64,000 nt of DNA from Pseudomonadota bacterium. GTDB taxonomy: Bacteria > Pseudomonadota > Alphaproteobacteria > Acetobacterales > Acetobacteraceae. Position numbers and translations under genes: made by a program. The notes below the pieces were generated by a model. That model saw nothing but the letters and a program-made list of their open reading frames with translations. It did not search any database and was not told the origin of the DNA. Location: the NCBI GenBank assembly GCA_021849425.1, contig JAJZSY010000010.1:23492-87491 (forward strand), read 5' to 3'. Shown piece after piece: positions 35,041 to 45,509 of the stretch (positions are counted from its first letter, which is position 1; each line of letters begins with the position of its first letter).

Positions 35041-35418
35041 ATGAAGATCATGCGGTCCGCACTTGGCCGCGCGCGGGGCATGGGCGCCGCCAAGGCCGGC
35101 GTGCATCACTGGTGGGCGCAGCGGCTGACCGCCCTGGCCCTGCTGCCGCTCGCGCTCTACGCCGTGCTGTCGGTGCTGCTGCTCAAGGGCGCGACCCAGG
35201 CCGAAATGCTGCGCTACATGGCCGAGCCCTGGAACGGGGTACTGTTCCTCGCCCTGGTGATCGCGCTGTTCTATCACCTGCAGCTGGGTTTGCAGGTCGT
35301 GATCGAGGACTACATCCGCTCCGAGGGCAAGCGGCTCACGGTCATGCTCGCGATGCGGGCGACGGCCGGGTTCTTCGGTCTGCTGGCCGTCATCTCGGTT
35401 CTGAAACTGTCCTTCTGA
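35041..35418 (+). CDS. sdhD: Succinate dehydrogenase membrane anchor subunit
   Basis: Second membrane subunit of complex II, 125 residues with three helices. [19 protein letters not shown] and the helix [16 protein letters not shown], which contains the haem-side His, are typical. AAGGAG lies 9 bases before ATG 35041, which decides the start although the frame is open upstream into sdhC. Followed by sdhA after 22 bases. Confidence 0.92.
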   Translation: MKIMRSALGRARGMGAAKAGVHHWWAQRLTALALLPLALYAVLSVLLLKGATQAEMLRYMAEPWNGVLFLALVIALFYHLQLGLQVVIEDYIRSEGKRLTVMLAMRATAGFFGLLAVISVLKLSF

Positions 35419-35440
35419 CCCGCCTGGGGAAAACATCGTC

Positions 35441-37252
35441 ATGAACGCAATGTCGAAGCCGTCGCTCGGCGCCTATACGATCATCGATCATACCTATGAC
35501 GTCATCGTCGTCGGCGCCGGCGGGTCCGGCCTGCGGGCGACGCTCGGCATGGGCCAGGCCGGGCTCAAGACCGCCTGCATCAGCAAGGTGTTCCCGACCC
35601 GCAGCCACACCGTCGCCGCGCAGGGCGGCATCGGCGCAGCACTCGGCAATATGGAGCCGGACGACTGGCGCTGGCACATGTATGATACGGTCAAGGGCTC
35701 GGACTGGCTCGGCGACCAGGACGCCATCGAATACATGTGCCGCGAGGCGATTCCGGCGATCCATGAGCTGGAGCATTTCGGCGTGCCGTTCAGCCGCACC
35801 GAGGACGGCAAGATCTACCAGCGGCCGTTCGGCGGGCACATGAAGGATTTCGGCCAGGCGCCGGTTCGCCGCGCCTGCGCCGCCGCCGACCGCACCGGCC
35901 ACGCCATCCTGCACACGCTGTATCAGCAGAGCCTGAAGGCGGATGTGGAGTTCTTCGTCGAGTATTTCGCGACCGACCTCATCATGGATGACGAGGGCGC
36001 GTGCCGCGGCGTTATGGCCTGGTGCCTGGAGGACGGGACGATCCACCGCTTCCGCGCGCAGCTCGTGGTGCTGGCGACCGGCGGCTATGGCCGCGCCTAT
36101 CTCTCCTGCACCTCGGCGCATACCTGCACCGGCGATGGCGGCGGCATGGCGCTGCGCGCCGGGCTGCCGATGCAGGACATGGAGTTCGTGCAGTTCCACC
36201 CGACGGGCATCTTCCCGGCCGGCTGCCTGATCACCGAGGGCGCGCGCGGCGAGGGCGGCTACCTGACCAACGCCGAGGGCGAGCGCTTCATGGAGCGCTA
36301 CGCACCGACGGCGAAGGACCTCGCCTCGCGCGACGTGGTCTCGCGCTCGATGACGATCGAGATCATGGAAGGGCGCGGCTGCGGGCCGAACAAGGACCAC
36401 ATCCTGCTGCACCTCGAAGGGTTGAAGCCGGAGCAGCTGCATGAGCGGCTGCCGGGGATTTCGGAAACGGCGCGGGTGTTCGCCGGCGTCGACGTGACCA
36501 AGGCGCCGATCCCGGTGCTGCCGACCGTGCACTACAACATGGGCGGCATTCCGACGAATTATCGCGCCGAGGTGCTGCGCCCGACGAAGGACAATCCGGA
36601 CGCGATCGTGCCGGGGCTGATGGCGGTGGGCGAGGCGGCGTGCGTTTCGGTGCACGGCGCGAACCGGCTCGGCACCAACTCGCTGCTCGATCTCGTGGTG
36701 TTCGGCCGCGCGGCGGCGCATCAGGCGGCGAAGGTGGTGACGCCGGGGGCAACCCAGCCAGCCCTGCCGACCCGCGCCGGCGAGGCCTCGCTCGACCGGC
36801 TGGACGCGACGCGTCACGCCAAGGGCGGCACCACCGTCGCCGCACTCCGCGACCAGATGCAGCGGACCATGCAGAACCACGCCGCGGTGTTCCGCAACTC
36901 CAAGACGCTGAAGGAAGGTGTGGCAAAGATGTCCGGCCTCTGGCAGGGGCTGAAGGACATCTCGATCGCCGATCGCGGGCTGATCTGGAATTCGGACCTG
37001 ATGGAAGCGCTGGAGCTGCACAACCTCATGGGCAACGCCATCACCACCATGGCCTCGGCCGAAGCCCGGCACGAGAGCCGCGGGGCGCACGCGCATGACG
37101 ACTTCCCCGAGCGCGAAGACGCCGAGTGGATGAAGCATTCGCTCGCCCATTGCACGGATGAGGGCGAGGTGGCGCTCGATTATCGCCCGGTGCGGATGCA
37201 GACGCTGACCAATGACGTTTCGGTGTTCCCGCCGAAGAAGCGCGTCTACTGA
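35441..37252 (+). CDS. sdhA: Succinate dehydrogenase flavoprotein subunit
   Basis: Catalytic FAD subunit that oxidises succinate to fumarate; 603 residues, the usual length. The dinucleotide fold [19 protein letters not shown], the FAD-linking His in [16 protein letters not shown], the substrate-site region [22 protein letters not shown], and [18 protein letters not shown] are all intact. The C-terminal [18 protein letters not shown] matches alphaproteobacterial SdhA. It is followed by sdhB after 16 bases. Confidence 0.97.
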   Translation: MNAMSKPSLGAYTIIDHTYDVIVVGAGGSGLRATLGMGQAGLKTACISKVFPTRSHTVAAQGGIGAALGNMEPDDWRWHMYDTVKGSDWLGDQDAIEYMCREAIPAIHELEHFGVPFSRTEDGKIYQRPFGGHMKDFGQAPVRRACAAADRTGHAILHTLYQQSLKADVEFFVEYFATDLIMDDEGACRGVMAWCLEDGTIHRFRAQLVVLATGGYGRAYLSCTSAHTCTGDGGGMALRAGLPMQDMEFVQFHPTGIFPAGCLITEGARGEGGYLTNAEGERFMERYAPTAKDLASRDVVSRSMTIEIMEGRGCGPNKDHILLHLEGLKPEQLHERLPGISETARVFAGVDVTKAPIPVLPTVHYNMGGIPTNYRAEVLRPTKDNPDAIVPGLMAVGEAACVSVHGANRLGTNSLLDLVVFGRAAAHQAAKVVTPGATQPALPTRAGEASLDRLDATRHAKGGTTVAALRDQMQRTMQNHAAVFRNSKTLKEGVAKMSGLWQGLKDISIADRGLIWNSDLMEALELHNLMGNAITTMASAEARHESRGAHAHDDFPEREDAEWMKHSLAHCTDEGEVALDYRPVRMQTLTNDVSVFPPKKRVY

Positions 37253-37268
37253 GAAAGGGTTTCGAACC

Positions 37269-38051
37269 ATGGCCGAACTGACCCTCCCGAAGAACAGCCG
37301 CGTGACCCAGGGCAAGACCTACAAGGCCGAGCCGGGGGCAACCCGGGTGAAGAGCTTCAAGGTGTATCGCTGGAACCCGGACGAGGATGCCAATCCGCGC
37401 GCCGATACCTACGAGATCGACCTCGACAAGTGCGGGCCGATGGTGCTGGACGCGCTGATCAAGATCAAGAACGAGATCGATCCCACACTCACCTTCCGCC
37501 GCTCCTGCCGCGAGGGCATCTGCGGCTCCTGCGCGATGAATATCGACGGGACCAACACGCTCGCCTGCCTCAAGCCGATCGAGGAGGTGAAGGAGGCGGT
37601 GAACATCAACCCGCTGCCGCACATGCCGGTGGTCAAGGACCTCGTGCCCGACCTCAACCAGGCCTATGCGCAGTATCGCTCGATCGAGCCCTGGCTGCAG
37701 GCCGAGACGCCGCCGCCGCCGGATGGCGAGCGCAAGCAGAGCGTCGAGGAACGCGCGGAGCTGGACGGGCTGTGGGAATGCATCCTGTGCTTCTGCTGCA
37801 CCACCTCCTGCCCCTCCTACTGGTGGAACGGCGACCGCTATCTCGGCCCGGCCGTGCTCATGGCGGCGTATCGGTGGATCGCCGATTCGCGCGACGAGGC
37901 GACCGGCAAGCGGCTCGACGCGCTTGAGGATCCGTTCAAGCTCTATCGCTGCCATACGATCATGAACTGCACGCAGACCTGCCCGAAAGGGCTGAACCCC
38001 GCGAAAGCGATCGGCAAAATCAAGCAGATGATGGCCGAACGCCAGGGCTGA
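37269..38051 (+). CDS. sdhB: Succinate dehydrogenase iron-sulfur subunit
   Basis: Electron-transfer subunit of complex II, 260 residues. Three cluster motifs are intact: 2Fe-2S in [21 protein letters not shown], read in two parts (CREGICGSC and the later C), 4Fe-4S in [12 protein letters not shown], and 3Fe-4S with the last 4Fe-4S Cys in [18 protein letters not shown]. The ATG at 37269 follows AAAGGG by 9 bases. A strong terminator lies 27 bases after the stop. Confidence 0.97.
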   Translation: MAELTLPKNSRVTQGKTYKAEPGATRVKSFKVYRWNPDEDANPRADTYEIDLDKCGPMVLDALIKIKNEIDPTLTFRRSCREGICGSCAMNIDGTNTLACLKPIEEVKEAVNINPLPHMPVVKDLVPDLNQAYAQYRSIEPWLQAETPPPPDGERKQSVEERAELDGLWECILCFCCTTSCPSYWWNGDRYLGPAVLMAAYRWIADSRDEATGKRLDALEDPFKLYRCHTIMNCTQTCPKGLNPAKAIGKIKQMMAERQG

Positions 38052-38078
38052 CCCCGGCACGCCTGCGGATCGGGAAAA

Positions 38079-38105
38079 GGGTCGGCGCAAATGCCGGCCC
38101 TTTTT
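38079..38105 (+). terminator. Rho-independent terminator of the sdh operon
   Basis: GGGTCGGC / GCCGGCCC, an 8-bp stem with one G-T pair, 6-base loop GCAAAT, then TTTTT. The AAAA on the left side gives a short T-run on the other strand, so it can also end the convergent chvI-chvG transcript. Confidence 0.85.
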
Positions 38106-38116
38106 CGTGGGCGGAA

Positions 38117-39763
38117 TTATCCGCGCGGCAGACGGATGACAAAGCGGGCACCGATGACGCCCCCATCGGGGTCGCGGCGGTTCTCGGCGGTGATGCGGCC
38201 CTGATGCGCCTCGACGATCTGTCGGGAAATCGACAGACCGAGGCCGGAATGGTTGCCGAACCCCTCGCCCTGCGGGCGCTCGGAGTAAAACCGGTCGAAC
38301 ACATGGCCGAGTTTGGCATCGGGAATGCCCGGGCCTTCATCTTCGACGGCGAGTTCGACGATGCTGCCGGTAACGCGACCGCGCAGCCAGATCTTGCCGC
38401 GTGGCGGACTGAACGAGATGGCATTGCCGATCAGGTTGCGCAGGACCTGAACGAGCCGCCCCTCGGCGCCACGAACGACAAGGTCAGCCTTCGGCGCGTC
38501 GAGCACCATGATCGGCGCATCGGCCTCACGGGTCGATTGATGAATTTCGGCGAGGGCGGCGAGGATGGGAGCGAGGTCGACCGGTTCGAGCGCAGTGCGC
38601 GACATTTCGGAATCAAGGCGCGAGGAATCGCTGATGTCGGAGATCAGCCGGTCAAGCCGGCGAACGTCTTGCGAGATGATGTCGAACAGGCGGGCGGCGC
38701 GGGCGGGATCGTCCATCCGGCGGACGGTCTCGACAGCGGATCGGATCGAGGAAAGCGGGTTCTTGATTTCGTGCGCGACATCGGCGGCGAACCGCTCGAT
38801 CGCATCCATCCGCGCCCACAGGGCATGCGCCGATTCCTCCAGGGCGCGGGCAAGGACGCCGATTTCATCGTCGCGCGCGGCGATTGGCGGGGGCACGGGC
38901 TCGGTCATCGCACCGCGGCCTTCGCGCAGGCGGCCGGCCGAAGCGGCGAGGCGGAGGAGCGGCGTCGCGATCGTGCGGGCGAGATAGACCGAAAGCAGCA
39001 CGGTCAGCACGAGGGCGAGCACGAACAGGCCGAGGATCGACACCCGCACGGCAAAGACCGCGCGGTCCACCTCGGTCGCCTCGCGGGTGAGGAGTACGGC
39101 GCCGACCGTGTTCTTGGCGCGGACGATCGGCACGGAGACGGTGATCAGCAGCCGGCCATCGGCGGCACGACGGATGAAGGGCGGCGCCGCGCGCGCTGGC
39201 TGCGCACTGGTAAGTTTCAGCACCTCCCGCACGCTGGGCTGCCAGCCGAGACCCGCAGCGCCCGGATCGTGCCCGGCGGAGGTGACCTCGGCGCTGGGGA
39301 GAAAGGCGACGAACTGATCGTAGAGGAAGCTGATGGCGCGGGCGAAGTCGCCACGCGGGCGAACCGGCGGCAGCGGTTCGGTAATGATGGCGCCGCCCGG
39401 CCCCTGACGAATGCGCGAATTGGCGATCACCCGACCATCCGGGCCATAAACCAGCGCTTGAGCGTTCGGCGTCGGCTCGATCAGGCGATAGAGCAGCGGG
39501 CGGGCAAGATCGGGCTTCAGCGCCGGCTGGTTGGCCACATCGGTCTGCACCGCCGATTCGGCGAGCGCGCCGGCATAGATCCGCGCCTGCTCACGCAGCG
39601 CGGTGACCTCGGCGGTCAGCAACCCGTGCTGGTACTGGTCGAGATAAAGCAGGGCGGCGACGATGAGGGCCAGCGGCAGGGCATTGACCAGCAGGATCCG
39701 GCGCAGCAGCGGCGAAATCCGCCGCCAGCCGAGCATCGCCGCACCCGGACGGGCCAGGCTCAT
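38117..39763 (-). CDS. chvG: Sensor histidine kinase ChvG
   Basis: A 548-residue membrane kinase of the ChvG/ExoS group, which senses acid and envelope signals in Alphaproteobacteria. Helix 1 is near residues 22-42 and helix 2 near 240-262, with a periplasmic sensor of about 200 residues between them. HAMP is followed by the H-box [22 protein letters not shown]-box [12 protein letters not shown] and G-boxes DEGPGIPD and [16 protein letters not shown]. The start overlaps the chvI stop by ATGA. An internal ATG ten codons downstream is possible. In many relatives hprK and PTS genes follow; here the convergent sdhB follows instead. Confidence 0.88.
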   Translation of the reverse strand: MSLARPGAAMLGWRRISPLLRRILLVNALPLALIVAALLYLDQYQHGLLTAEVTALREQARIYAGALAESAVQTDVANQPALKPDLARPLLYRLIEPTPNAQALVYGPDGRVIANSRIRQGPGGAIITEPLPPVRPRGDFARAISFLYDQFVAFLPSAEVTSAGHDPGAAGLGWQPSVREVLKLTSAQPARAAPPFIRRAADGRLLITVSVPIVRAKNTVGAVLLTREATEVDRAVFAVRVSILGLFVLALVLTVLLSVYLARTIATPLLRLAASAGRLREGRGAMTEPVPPPIAARDDEIGVLARALEESAHALWARMDAIERFAADVAHEIKNPLSSIRSAVETVRRMDDPARAARLFDIISQDVRRLDRLISDISDSSRLDSEMSRTALEPVDLAPILAALAEIHQSTREADAPIMVLDAPKADLVVRGAEGRLVQVLRNLIGNAISFSPPRGKIWLRGRVTGSIVELAVEDEGPGIPDAKLGHVFDRFYSERPQGEGFGNHSGLGLSISRQIVEAHQGRITAENRRDPDGGVIGARFVIRLPRG

Positions 39764-40461
39764 GCTTCCTTGTAGCGGTAGCCGATGCCGTACAGCGTCT
39801 CGATCTGGTCGAACTCGTCATCGACGGCGCGAAACTTGCGCCGCAGCCGCTTGATATGACTGTCGATCGTGCGGTCATCGACATAGACGCTCTCGCCATA
39901 GGCGGCGTCGATCAGCTGGTCTCGCGACTTGACCATGCCCGGGCGAGCGGCAAGCGCCTTGACCAGCAGGAATTCGGTGACGGTGAGCTGGATATCCTGC
40001 CCCTTCCAGAGGCATTGGTGCTTGGTTTCATCGAGCGTGAGATCGCCCCTGCCAATGACGCCGGTGGGGGCGGCGCCGGAGCCTTCGGCGCGACTCGTCT
40101 CGTTGCGGCGGAGCAGGGCGCGAATGCGCTCGATCAGCAGGCGCTGGCTGAAGGGTTTGGTGATGTAGTCGTCGGCGCCGAGGCGCAAGCCCATCAGCTC
40201 GTCAAGCTCATCGTCCTTGCTGGTGAGGAAAATGACCGGCATCGCCGAGCGGGCGCGGAGGCGCTGGAGCAGCTCCATCCCGTCCATGCGCGGCATCTTG
40301 ATATCGAGCACGGCGAGATCGGCCGGACGGGTCAGCAAACCCTGGAGTGCCGACTCCCCGTCGGTATAGGTGCGAACGGCATATCCCTCCTGTTCGAGTG
40401 TCATCTGCACCGATTCGAGGATGTTCCGGTCGTCGTCGACGAGAGCGATGGTCTGTTTCAT
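39760..40461 (-). CDS. chvI: Response regulator ChvI
   Basis: A 233-residue OmpR-family regulator, partner of ChvG. Receiver features: [12 protein letters not shown], phospho-acceptor in [17 protein letters not shown], and DDYITKPF. The winged helix ends in [15 protein letters not shown], typical of ChvI. ATG 40461 starts the receiver directly; the longer frame upstream has no ribosome site. In relatives ChvI controls acid-response, exopolysaccharide and motility genes; direct targets here cannot be seen. Confidence 0.9.
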   Translation of the reverse strand: MKQTIALVDDDRNILESVQMTLEQEGYAVRTYTDGESALQGLLTRPADLAVLDIKMPRMDGMELLQRLRARSAMPVIFLTSKDDELDELMGLRLGADDYITKPFSQRLLIERIRALLRRNETSRAEGSGAAPTGVIGRGDLTLDETKHQCLWKGQDIQLTVTEFLLVKALAARPGMVKSRDQLIDAAYGESVYVDDRTIDSHIKRLRRKFRAVDDEFDQIETLYGIGYRYKEA

Positions 40462-40529
40462 GAAAATTTTGCCTTGCAGCGAACTTCGTCGCATTATCCC
40501 GACATGACGTGACGGGAATATGGCGTCAA

Positions 40530-41240
40530 ATGCAAGAGCACCGTGAGATCCAGAACGACATTCACCGTGACGCGCGGCTGCTGCTGCGGGCGGCACGGTC
40601 AGGCAGTCTTGCGGTGATCGAGGACGATTATCCTGCGATCGCGCTTGTTACCCCGGCCGTGCTGCTGGATGGCGACGTCGTGGTGCTGCTCTCCCAGCTT
40701 TCCGCCCATACCAGGGCGCTCGACCGCAACCCCGCCTGCGCGTTGATGGTGAGCGGCGAGGCAACCGAGACGAACCCGCAGACCAGCCCACGCCTGTCGC
40801 TGGTATGCGATGCCGAACGGTCCGAAGCGCCAGAGGACCGGGAGCGCTATCTGACGATTCACCCCTATGCCCGCGCCTATGCCGGATTCAGCGATTTCGG
40901 GGTCTATCGGCTGACCCCCGTTGCGGCGCGGTTTGTCGGCGGGTTTGCCCGGGCGGCGACGCTGGATGTCGACCGGCTGGCGCCGCGCACCCCGGCGCTG
41001 CGGGATGAACGGGCCTGCATCGAGGCGATGGCGACCGCAAACCGCACGCTCGGCGCGCGGCTGGATGCGGCCGCAGCGGCGGCGGGCGGCACCGGAGGCG
41101 GCTGGACGATGGTGACGCTCGACCCCGACGGGTTCGATCTGGCACGGGAGGACATCGTGCTGCGCATCGACTTCGAGCGGATGTTGCGGGTCTATTCCGA
41201 CGTGCTCACGGTCTTGGCCGATAGCGCGGCGCATGGTTGA
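40530..41240 (+). CDS. HugZ/pyridoxamine-phosphate-oxidase-like protein
   Basis: 236 residues with an N-terminal split-barrel flavin-binding-like domain ([16 protein letters not shown], then [27 protein letters not shown] segments) and a C-terminal DUF2470-type domain ([20 protein letters not shown]). This layout is that of HugZ/HutZ haem-utilisation or haem-degrading proteins. No haem transporter is adjacent, so the role in haem handling is inferred from the family alone. ATG 40530 is preferred with GGGAA 11 bases upstream; GTG 40509 is possible. It is divergent from chvI. Confidence 0.75.
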   Translation: MQEHREIQNDIHRDARLLLRAARSGSLAVIEDDYPAIALVTPAVLLDGDVVVLLSQLSAHTRALDRNPACALMVSGEATETNPQTSPRLSLVCDAERSEAPEDRERYLTIHPYARAYAGFSDFGVYRLTPVAARFVGGFARAATLDVDRLAPRTPALRDERACIEAMATANRTLGARLDAAAAAAGGTGGGWTMVTLDPDGFDLAREDIVLRIDFERMLRVYSDVLTVLADSAAHG

Positions 41241-41349
41241 GTTTCGCTGAACGCGGTCATATTTTCGCTTTTCAGGTTTGGAAAAACCCGAAAGGGACGG
41301 CATAAGGCTTAAATCGAACATCAAAGCCGAGCCAAGAAAGATCAGAGCC

Positions 41350-42972
41350 GTGACGCCAAAGACGACGAACACCGACTCCGCCGCCCGCAATGCGGCGATC
41401 CTGGCCCATGCGGGCATTACCCGCGCCGCCACTCTGCACGTGAACCTGACCGCTCCGGCGCTGGTGACCCATGCGCTACGCCGCGGCGAAGGACGACTTT
41501 CCGCAGACGGCGCGCTGATGGTCGAAACCGGCGTGCATACCGGCCGGTCGGTTGCCGACAAGTTCGTTGTGGACGAGCCGGAAACCACCTCGGAAATCTG
41601 GTGGGGCAGCGTCAATCAGAAATTGTCCGCTCCACATTATGCGACGCTCCGTGGCCGGGTGCAGGCCTTCCTGCAGGACCGTGAGCTGTTCATTCAGGAC
41701 CTGTTCGCGGGCGCCGATCCGAAAAACCGCATCCGCGTGCGGCTGGTGACCACCAATGCCTGGCAGGCGCTTTTCGCCCGCAACATGTTCATCCGCCCCG
41801 CCGAGGCGGAGCTGGAGGGTTTCGAGCCGGATTTCGTGATCCTGCACGCGCCGGACTTCGAGGCCGACCCCGCAATCGACGGGGTGCGCTCCTCGACCGC
41901 GATCGCCCTGTCCTTTGCCGAGCGGCGGATCGTCATCGCCGGAACCCGATATGCCGGCGAGATCAAGAAATCGATCTTCACGGTGATGAACTGGCTGCTG
42001 CCCGCGCGCGGCGTGCTGCCGATGCATTGCAGCGCCAATATCGGCCAGGACAACGACGTCGCCCTGTTCTTCGGCCTGTCGGGCACCGGCAAGACCACCC
42101 TCTCCTCCGACCCGGCGCGCCGGCTCATCGGCGATGACGAGCATGGCTGGGGGCCGGATGGCGTGTTCAATTTCGAGGGCGGCTGCTACGCCAAGGTGAT
42201 CGACCTCTCGGCCGAGGCCGAGCCGGAAATCCATGCCGCAAGCCATCGCTTCGGCACCGTTCTCGAGAACGTGGTGGCGGATGCGCGCGGGGTGGTGGAC
42301 CTCGCCGATCGCAGCCTGACCGAGAACACGCGCTCGTGCTACCCGATCGAGTTCATCCCGAATGTCGAGCGCAGCGGCCGCGGCGGCATGCCGCGCAACG
42401 TGGTGATGCTGACGGCGGATGCGTTCGGAGTGCTGCCGCCGATCGCGAAACTGACGCCGGCGCAGGCGATGTATCATTTCCTCTCCGGCTACACCGCCAA
42501 GGTGGCAGGCACCGAGAAGGGGCTGGGCCGCGAGCCGCAGGCGACCTTCTCGACCTGTTTCGGCGCGCCGTTCCTGCCCCGCCCGCCGCGGGTTTACGGC
42601 GAGTTGCTGGCGAAGCTGATCGCCGAGCATGGCGTCTCGTGCTGGCTGGTGAACACGGGCTGGACCGGCGGGTCGTTCGGCACCGGTCAACGCATGTCGA
42701 TCCGCCATACGCGCGCTTTGCTCAATGCAGCATTGTCCGGCGCGCTGGAGGGCACAAGCTTCCATCCCGACCGGGCGTTCGGCCTGATGATCCCCGATGC
42801 GGTCGCGGGCGTGCCCTCCTCGGTGCTCGATCCGCGGGAAGCCTGGGCGGACAAGGCAGCCTACGACCGGCAGGCGGCGGAGCTGGTGGCGCGGTTCGAG
42901 GAGAATTTCGCCCGGTTCGCGGAAACCGTCGACGAGGATATTCGCGCCGCGGCAATCCGCTCGGCCGCCTGA
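41350..42972 (+). CDS. pckA: Phosphoenolpyruvate carboxykinase (ATP)
   Basis: Gluconeogenic enzyme converting oxaloacetate and ATP to PEP and CO2. From GTG 41350 it is 540 residues, the usual length; the frame is open back to a TTG at 41278, which would give an atypical 24-residue extension. VETGVHTGRSVADKFVV, the metal-binding MHCSANIG, the kinase loop FFGLSGTGKTTLS, the acidic DDEHGWG and ENTRSCYPI are all present. The pckA-chvI-chvG neighbourhood is conserved in Alphaproteobacteria. Confidence 0.93.
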   Translation: MTPKTTNTDSAARNAAILAHAGITRAATLHVNLTAPALVTHALRRGEGRLSADGALMVETGVHTGRSVADKFVVDEPETTSEIWWGSVNQKLSAPHYATLRGRVQAFLQDRELFIQDLFAGADPKNRIRVRLVTTNAWQALFARNMFIRPAEAELEGFEPDFVILHAPDFEADPAIDGVRSSTAIALSFAERRIVIAGTRYAGEIKKSIFTVMNWLLPARGVLPMHCSANIGQDNDVALFFGLSGTGKTTLSSDPARRLIGDDEHGWGPDGVFNFEGGCYAKVIDLSAEAEPEIHAASHRFGTVLENVVADARGVVDLADRSLTENTRSCYPIEFIPNVERSGRGGMPRNVVMLTADAFGVLPPIAKLTPAQAMYHFLSGYTAKVAGTEKGLGREPQATFSTCFGAPFLPRPPRVYGELLAKLIAEHGVSCWLVNTGWTGGSFGTGQRMSIRHTRALLNAALSGALEGTSFHPDRAFGLMIPDAVAGVPSSVLDPREAWADKAAYDRQAAELVARFEENFARFAETVDEDIRAAAIRSAA

Positions 42973-43036
42973 CGCGACCGAAGCCAGAATGGCCATTGTT
43001 TCCCGAATATCGGAGACAGCCCTGGGCCAAATGAAA

Positions 43037-43070
43037 CGCCCCTGAAATTCGCATGTGAATTTCAGGGGCG
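43037..43070. terminator. Strong hairpin between convergent pckA and the small secreted-peptide gene
   Basis: Perfect 14-bp stem CGCCCCTGAAATTC / GAATTTCAGGGGCG with loop GCATGT. No T-run follows on the plus strand. On the minus strand the hairpin is followed by TTTCATTT, so it best fits a terminator for the small minus-strand gene and may also end pckA. Confidence 0.7.
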
Positions 43071-43140
43071 GCATTCCTGCGTATTGCCACCAACATCGCG
43101 ACCCGCCGCATGCGGCGGGCGCAAAGTCAGCGCGTTTTAC

Positions 43141-43323
43141 TCAGTTGTTGTGCTGGGCCTCGGCAGGGGCAGTGTGGCTGGTCTTGAACTGCGTGCCGTA
43201 AGCGTTGTTGATCTTCTGCACGAGCTGGTCGTGGGCGCTGCCGATATTGGCGGCGCTGGCAGCAGCCGGCGCGATGGCGCCAAGGGCGGCGATGAGGGCG
43301 ATTGTGCGGGTCAGCTTCGTCAT
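43141..43323 (-). CDS. Small secreted peptide, 60 residues (hypothetical)
   Basis: A typical Sec signal peptide (MTKLTRTIALIAALGAIAP, cleavage after ASA near residue 23) is followed by a mature part of only about 37 residues, rich in Ala, His, Gln and Asn. GGAAG lies 6 bases before ATG 43323, which sets the start. No family recognised. A strong hairpin lies after the gene and an inverted repeat lies upstream (43420-43441). An inhibitor, chaperone-like or signalling peptide are all possible; nothing in the sequence decides. Confidence 0.7.
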   Translation of the reverse strand: MTKLTRTIALIAALGAIAPAAASAANIGSAHDQLVQKINNAYGTQFKTSHTAPAEAQHNN

Positions 43324-43419
43324 GGGAGTCTTCCTTTCTGATCTGGCTTTCGGCCTTGCTGTTCCGGAGCCGCGCTCCGTCTGAAACTGCATATAGACCC
43401 TTTGCTGCACCGCAATAAC

Positions 43420-43441
43420 GGGTGAGGAATACCTATCACCC
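43420..43441. promoter_or_regulatory. Inverted repeat in the divergent region of the small peptide and the amidohydrolase
   Basis: GGGTGA ... TCACCC, 6-bp arms around 10 bases, 97 bases before both start codons (43323 and 43538). Could be an operator shared by the divergent genes. Confidence 0.3.
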
Positions 43442-43537
43442 ATACGTCAGCCGCATGAAACCTTTTGCCGATACAGGTTGAGCCAAGCAGCGCGGCATGG
43501 GTGACGGCATAGTGGTTTTGGTCTTATTCTCGACGCC

Positions 43538-44707
43538 ATGACGATCGATGAGCAGCTCATTGCATGGGCAGCAGAATTTTCCTCCTGGCGCCGCGACTTC
43601 CACGCCCATCCTGAACTCGGCTATCAGGAACGCCGCACCGCGGCGCTGGTGGCTGAACGGCTTTCGGCGTTCGGCCTGGAGGTGACGACCGGGATCGGCG
43701 GCACCGGCGTGGTCGGCACGCTGCGGGCGGGCTCGGGCAACCGGGCGATCGCGCTGCGCGCCGATATGGACGCGCTGCCCATCGAGGAGGCGGGCGACGC
43801 GCCCTGGCGCTCGACCACTCCGGGGACGATGCATGCCTGCGGCCATGACGGACACACCACGATGCTGCTTGCCGCGGCGCGCTACCTCGCCGCGACGCGG
43901 CGGTTTTCCGGGACAATCCATTTCATCTTCCAGCCCGCCGAGGAAGGCGGCGCCGGCGCGCGGGCGATGCTGGAGGACGGGCTGCTGGAACGGTTCCCGT
44001 TCGATTCGGTGTTCGGCGCGCATAACGATCCGCTCCTGCCGATGGGTGTGGTTTCGGCATCCCCCGGAACGGTGAACGCGGCATCGGATACGCTGCGGAT
44101 CCGGCTGACCGGCAAGGGCGGCCACGCGGCGAGGCCGCACCAGACGATCGACCCGATCGTCGCAGGGGCGCAGATCGTGGTCGGGTTGCAGAGCCTGGTC
44201 GCGCGGCGGATCGCGCCGCTCGATTCGGCTGTGGTCTCGGTCTGCACCTTCCATGCCGGCAGCGCCAATAACGTGATCCCCGAGGCGGCGACCCTGTCGG
44301 GTACGGTGCGCACGCTGCTGCCGCACGTGCAGGACCAGATGGCGCGCGAGATTCCGGGCCTGGTGGCCGAACTCGCCGCCGCCGCCGGGGTGGCGGCGGA
44401 GATCGGCTACGAGCGGGGCTATCCGCCGGTGGTCAACGATGTCGCCGCCGCTTCCGCCTTCGCCGAGGCGGCGCGGGGGGTGGTCGGCGCGGCGCAGGTG
44501 CGGACGACCATGCCAGCCTCGATGGGCGGGGAGGATTTCGCCTTCTATGCGCTGGAGCGGCCGGGCTGCTTCTTCCGCATCGGCCAGGCCGACGGCGAGC
44601 GCGGCGCGGTGCCGCTGCATCACCCGCGCTATGATTTCAACGACGCGATCATCCCGCTCGGGGCGGCGCTGTTTGCCGCTGTGGTGGCGCGGGAGCTGCC
44701 GGCTTGA
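43538..44707 (+). CDS. M20-family amidohydrolase (hippurate hydrolase/N-acyl amino acid hydrolase type)
   Basis: A 389-residue dinuclear-metal peptidase of the M20D group, which removes acyl groups from amino acids or conjugates. RRDFHAHPELGYQE opens the protein. Metal ligands are in LRADMDALPIEE, ACGHDGHTTMLL and PAEEGGAGAR, and the late STMP-like block is TTMPASMGGEDFAFY. The lid domain lies at about residues 180-290 (GKGGHAARPHQTIDPI). The stop overlaps the TTG start of the marC gene. The substrate cannot be named. Confidence 0.87.
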   Translation: MTIDEQLIAWAAEFSSWRRDFHAHPELGYQERRTAALVAERLSAFGLEVTTGIGGTGVVGTLRAGSGNRAIALRADMDALPIEEAGDAPWRSTTPGTMHACGHDGHTTMLLAAARYLAATRRFSGTIHFIFQPAEEGGAGARAMLEDGLLERFPFDSVFGAHNDPLLPMGVVSASPGTVNAASDTLRIRLTGKGGHAARPHQTIDPIVAGAQIVVGLQSLVARRIAPLDSAVVSVCTFHAGSANNVIPEAATLSGTVRTLLPHVQDQMAREIPGLVAELAAAAGVAAEIGYERGYPPVVNDVAAASAFAEAARGVVGAAQVRTTMPASMGGEDFAFYALERPGCFFRIGQADGERGAVPLHHPRYDFNDAIIPLGAALFAAVVARELPA

Positions 44708-45393
44708 GCCTGTTCGGCCCCGGGCTGCACGCCTTCCTGCTCGGGTTTCCGGCGCTGCTGTCGATCGTCAATCCGCTCGCCGGGGCGATCATCTTCAACG
44801 AGATCACCGGCAATGCGAGCCGCTCCGTGCGGGCGATGCTGGCCCGCAAGGTGGGGATGAACAGCGCCGCGGTGATGCTCGTCTCGCTCTGGGCGGGCAG
44901 CTATATCCTGAATTTCTTCGGCATCACGCTGAACGCGCTGCGGCTGGCCGGCGGCGCGGTGGTGGCGAGCCGGGCGTTCCAGATGCTGAACGCGCCGGAA
45001 GTCACCGAAGCGCGCAAACAGGCGCAGGCGGCGAGTTCGCTGCCGGCACCGGACCAGGACCCGGACGAAATCGCCTCGATGGCGTTCTTTCCGCTCACCC
45101 TGCCCTTCACCACCGGGCCGGGAACCATCGCCGTGGCGGTGACGCTGGGGACGGAGCGCGGCGCTTATGGCACGCCGCTCGGCGCGTTCTTCACCGGCAT
45201 GTCGCTCGCGGCGATCGCGATCGCCGCGATCACCTGGATCAGCTACGCGGCGGCCGATCGGCTGGATGTGATTCTGGGCGCGACCGGGCGGCGGGTGCTC
45301 TCGCGCCTCGCTGCATTCATCCTGCTTGGAATCGGCGTGCAGATCATGCTGTCCGGCGCCATTCCGGTGTTGCACGAGGCGCTGGCCCGGTAA
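44704..45393 (+). CDS. MarC-family integral membrane protein
   Basis: 229 residues with six hydrophobic segments and the MarC/UPF0056 patterns: FPALLSIVNPLAG near the start, GGAVVASRAFQML, and PLTLPFTTGPGTIAVAVTLG. Despite the name, MarC is not shown to export drugs, and its function is unknown. The start is TTG at 44704 overlapping the amidohydrolase stop; the next ATG would remove the first helix. Confidence 0.85.
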   Translation: MSLFGPGLHAFLLGFPALLSIVNPLAGAIIFNEITGNASRSVRAMLARKVGMNSAAVMLVSLWAGSYILNFFGITLNALRLAGGAVVASRAFQMLNAPEVTEARKQAQAASSLPAPDQDPDEIASMAFFPLTLPFTTGPGTIAVAVTLGTERGAYGTPLGAFFTGMSLAAIAIAAITWISYAAADRLDVILGATGRRVLSRLAAFILLGIGVQIMLSGAIPVLHEALAR

Positions 45394-45509
45394 GCGCCTG
45401 GAGCCGGCGCGGGCGGCGCAAGGGCATGAAACGAGGACCGGCCCCTGCGAAAAACGCAGAACTGCGGCAGTAGCACTTACTCGTAACGCACCTTATTATC
45501 TCGGGCGCT

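Noticed and set aside
41278..41349. TTG-started extension of pckA by 24 residues
   Set aside because: Gives an atypical charged N-terminus; GTG 41350 gives the normal family length.
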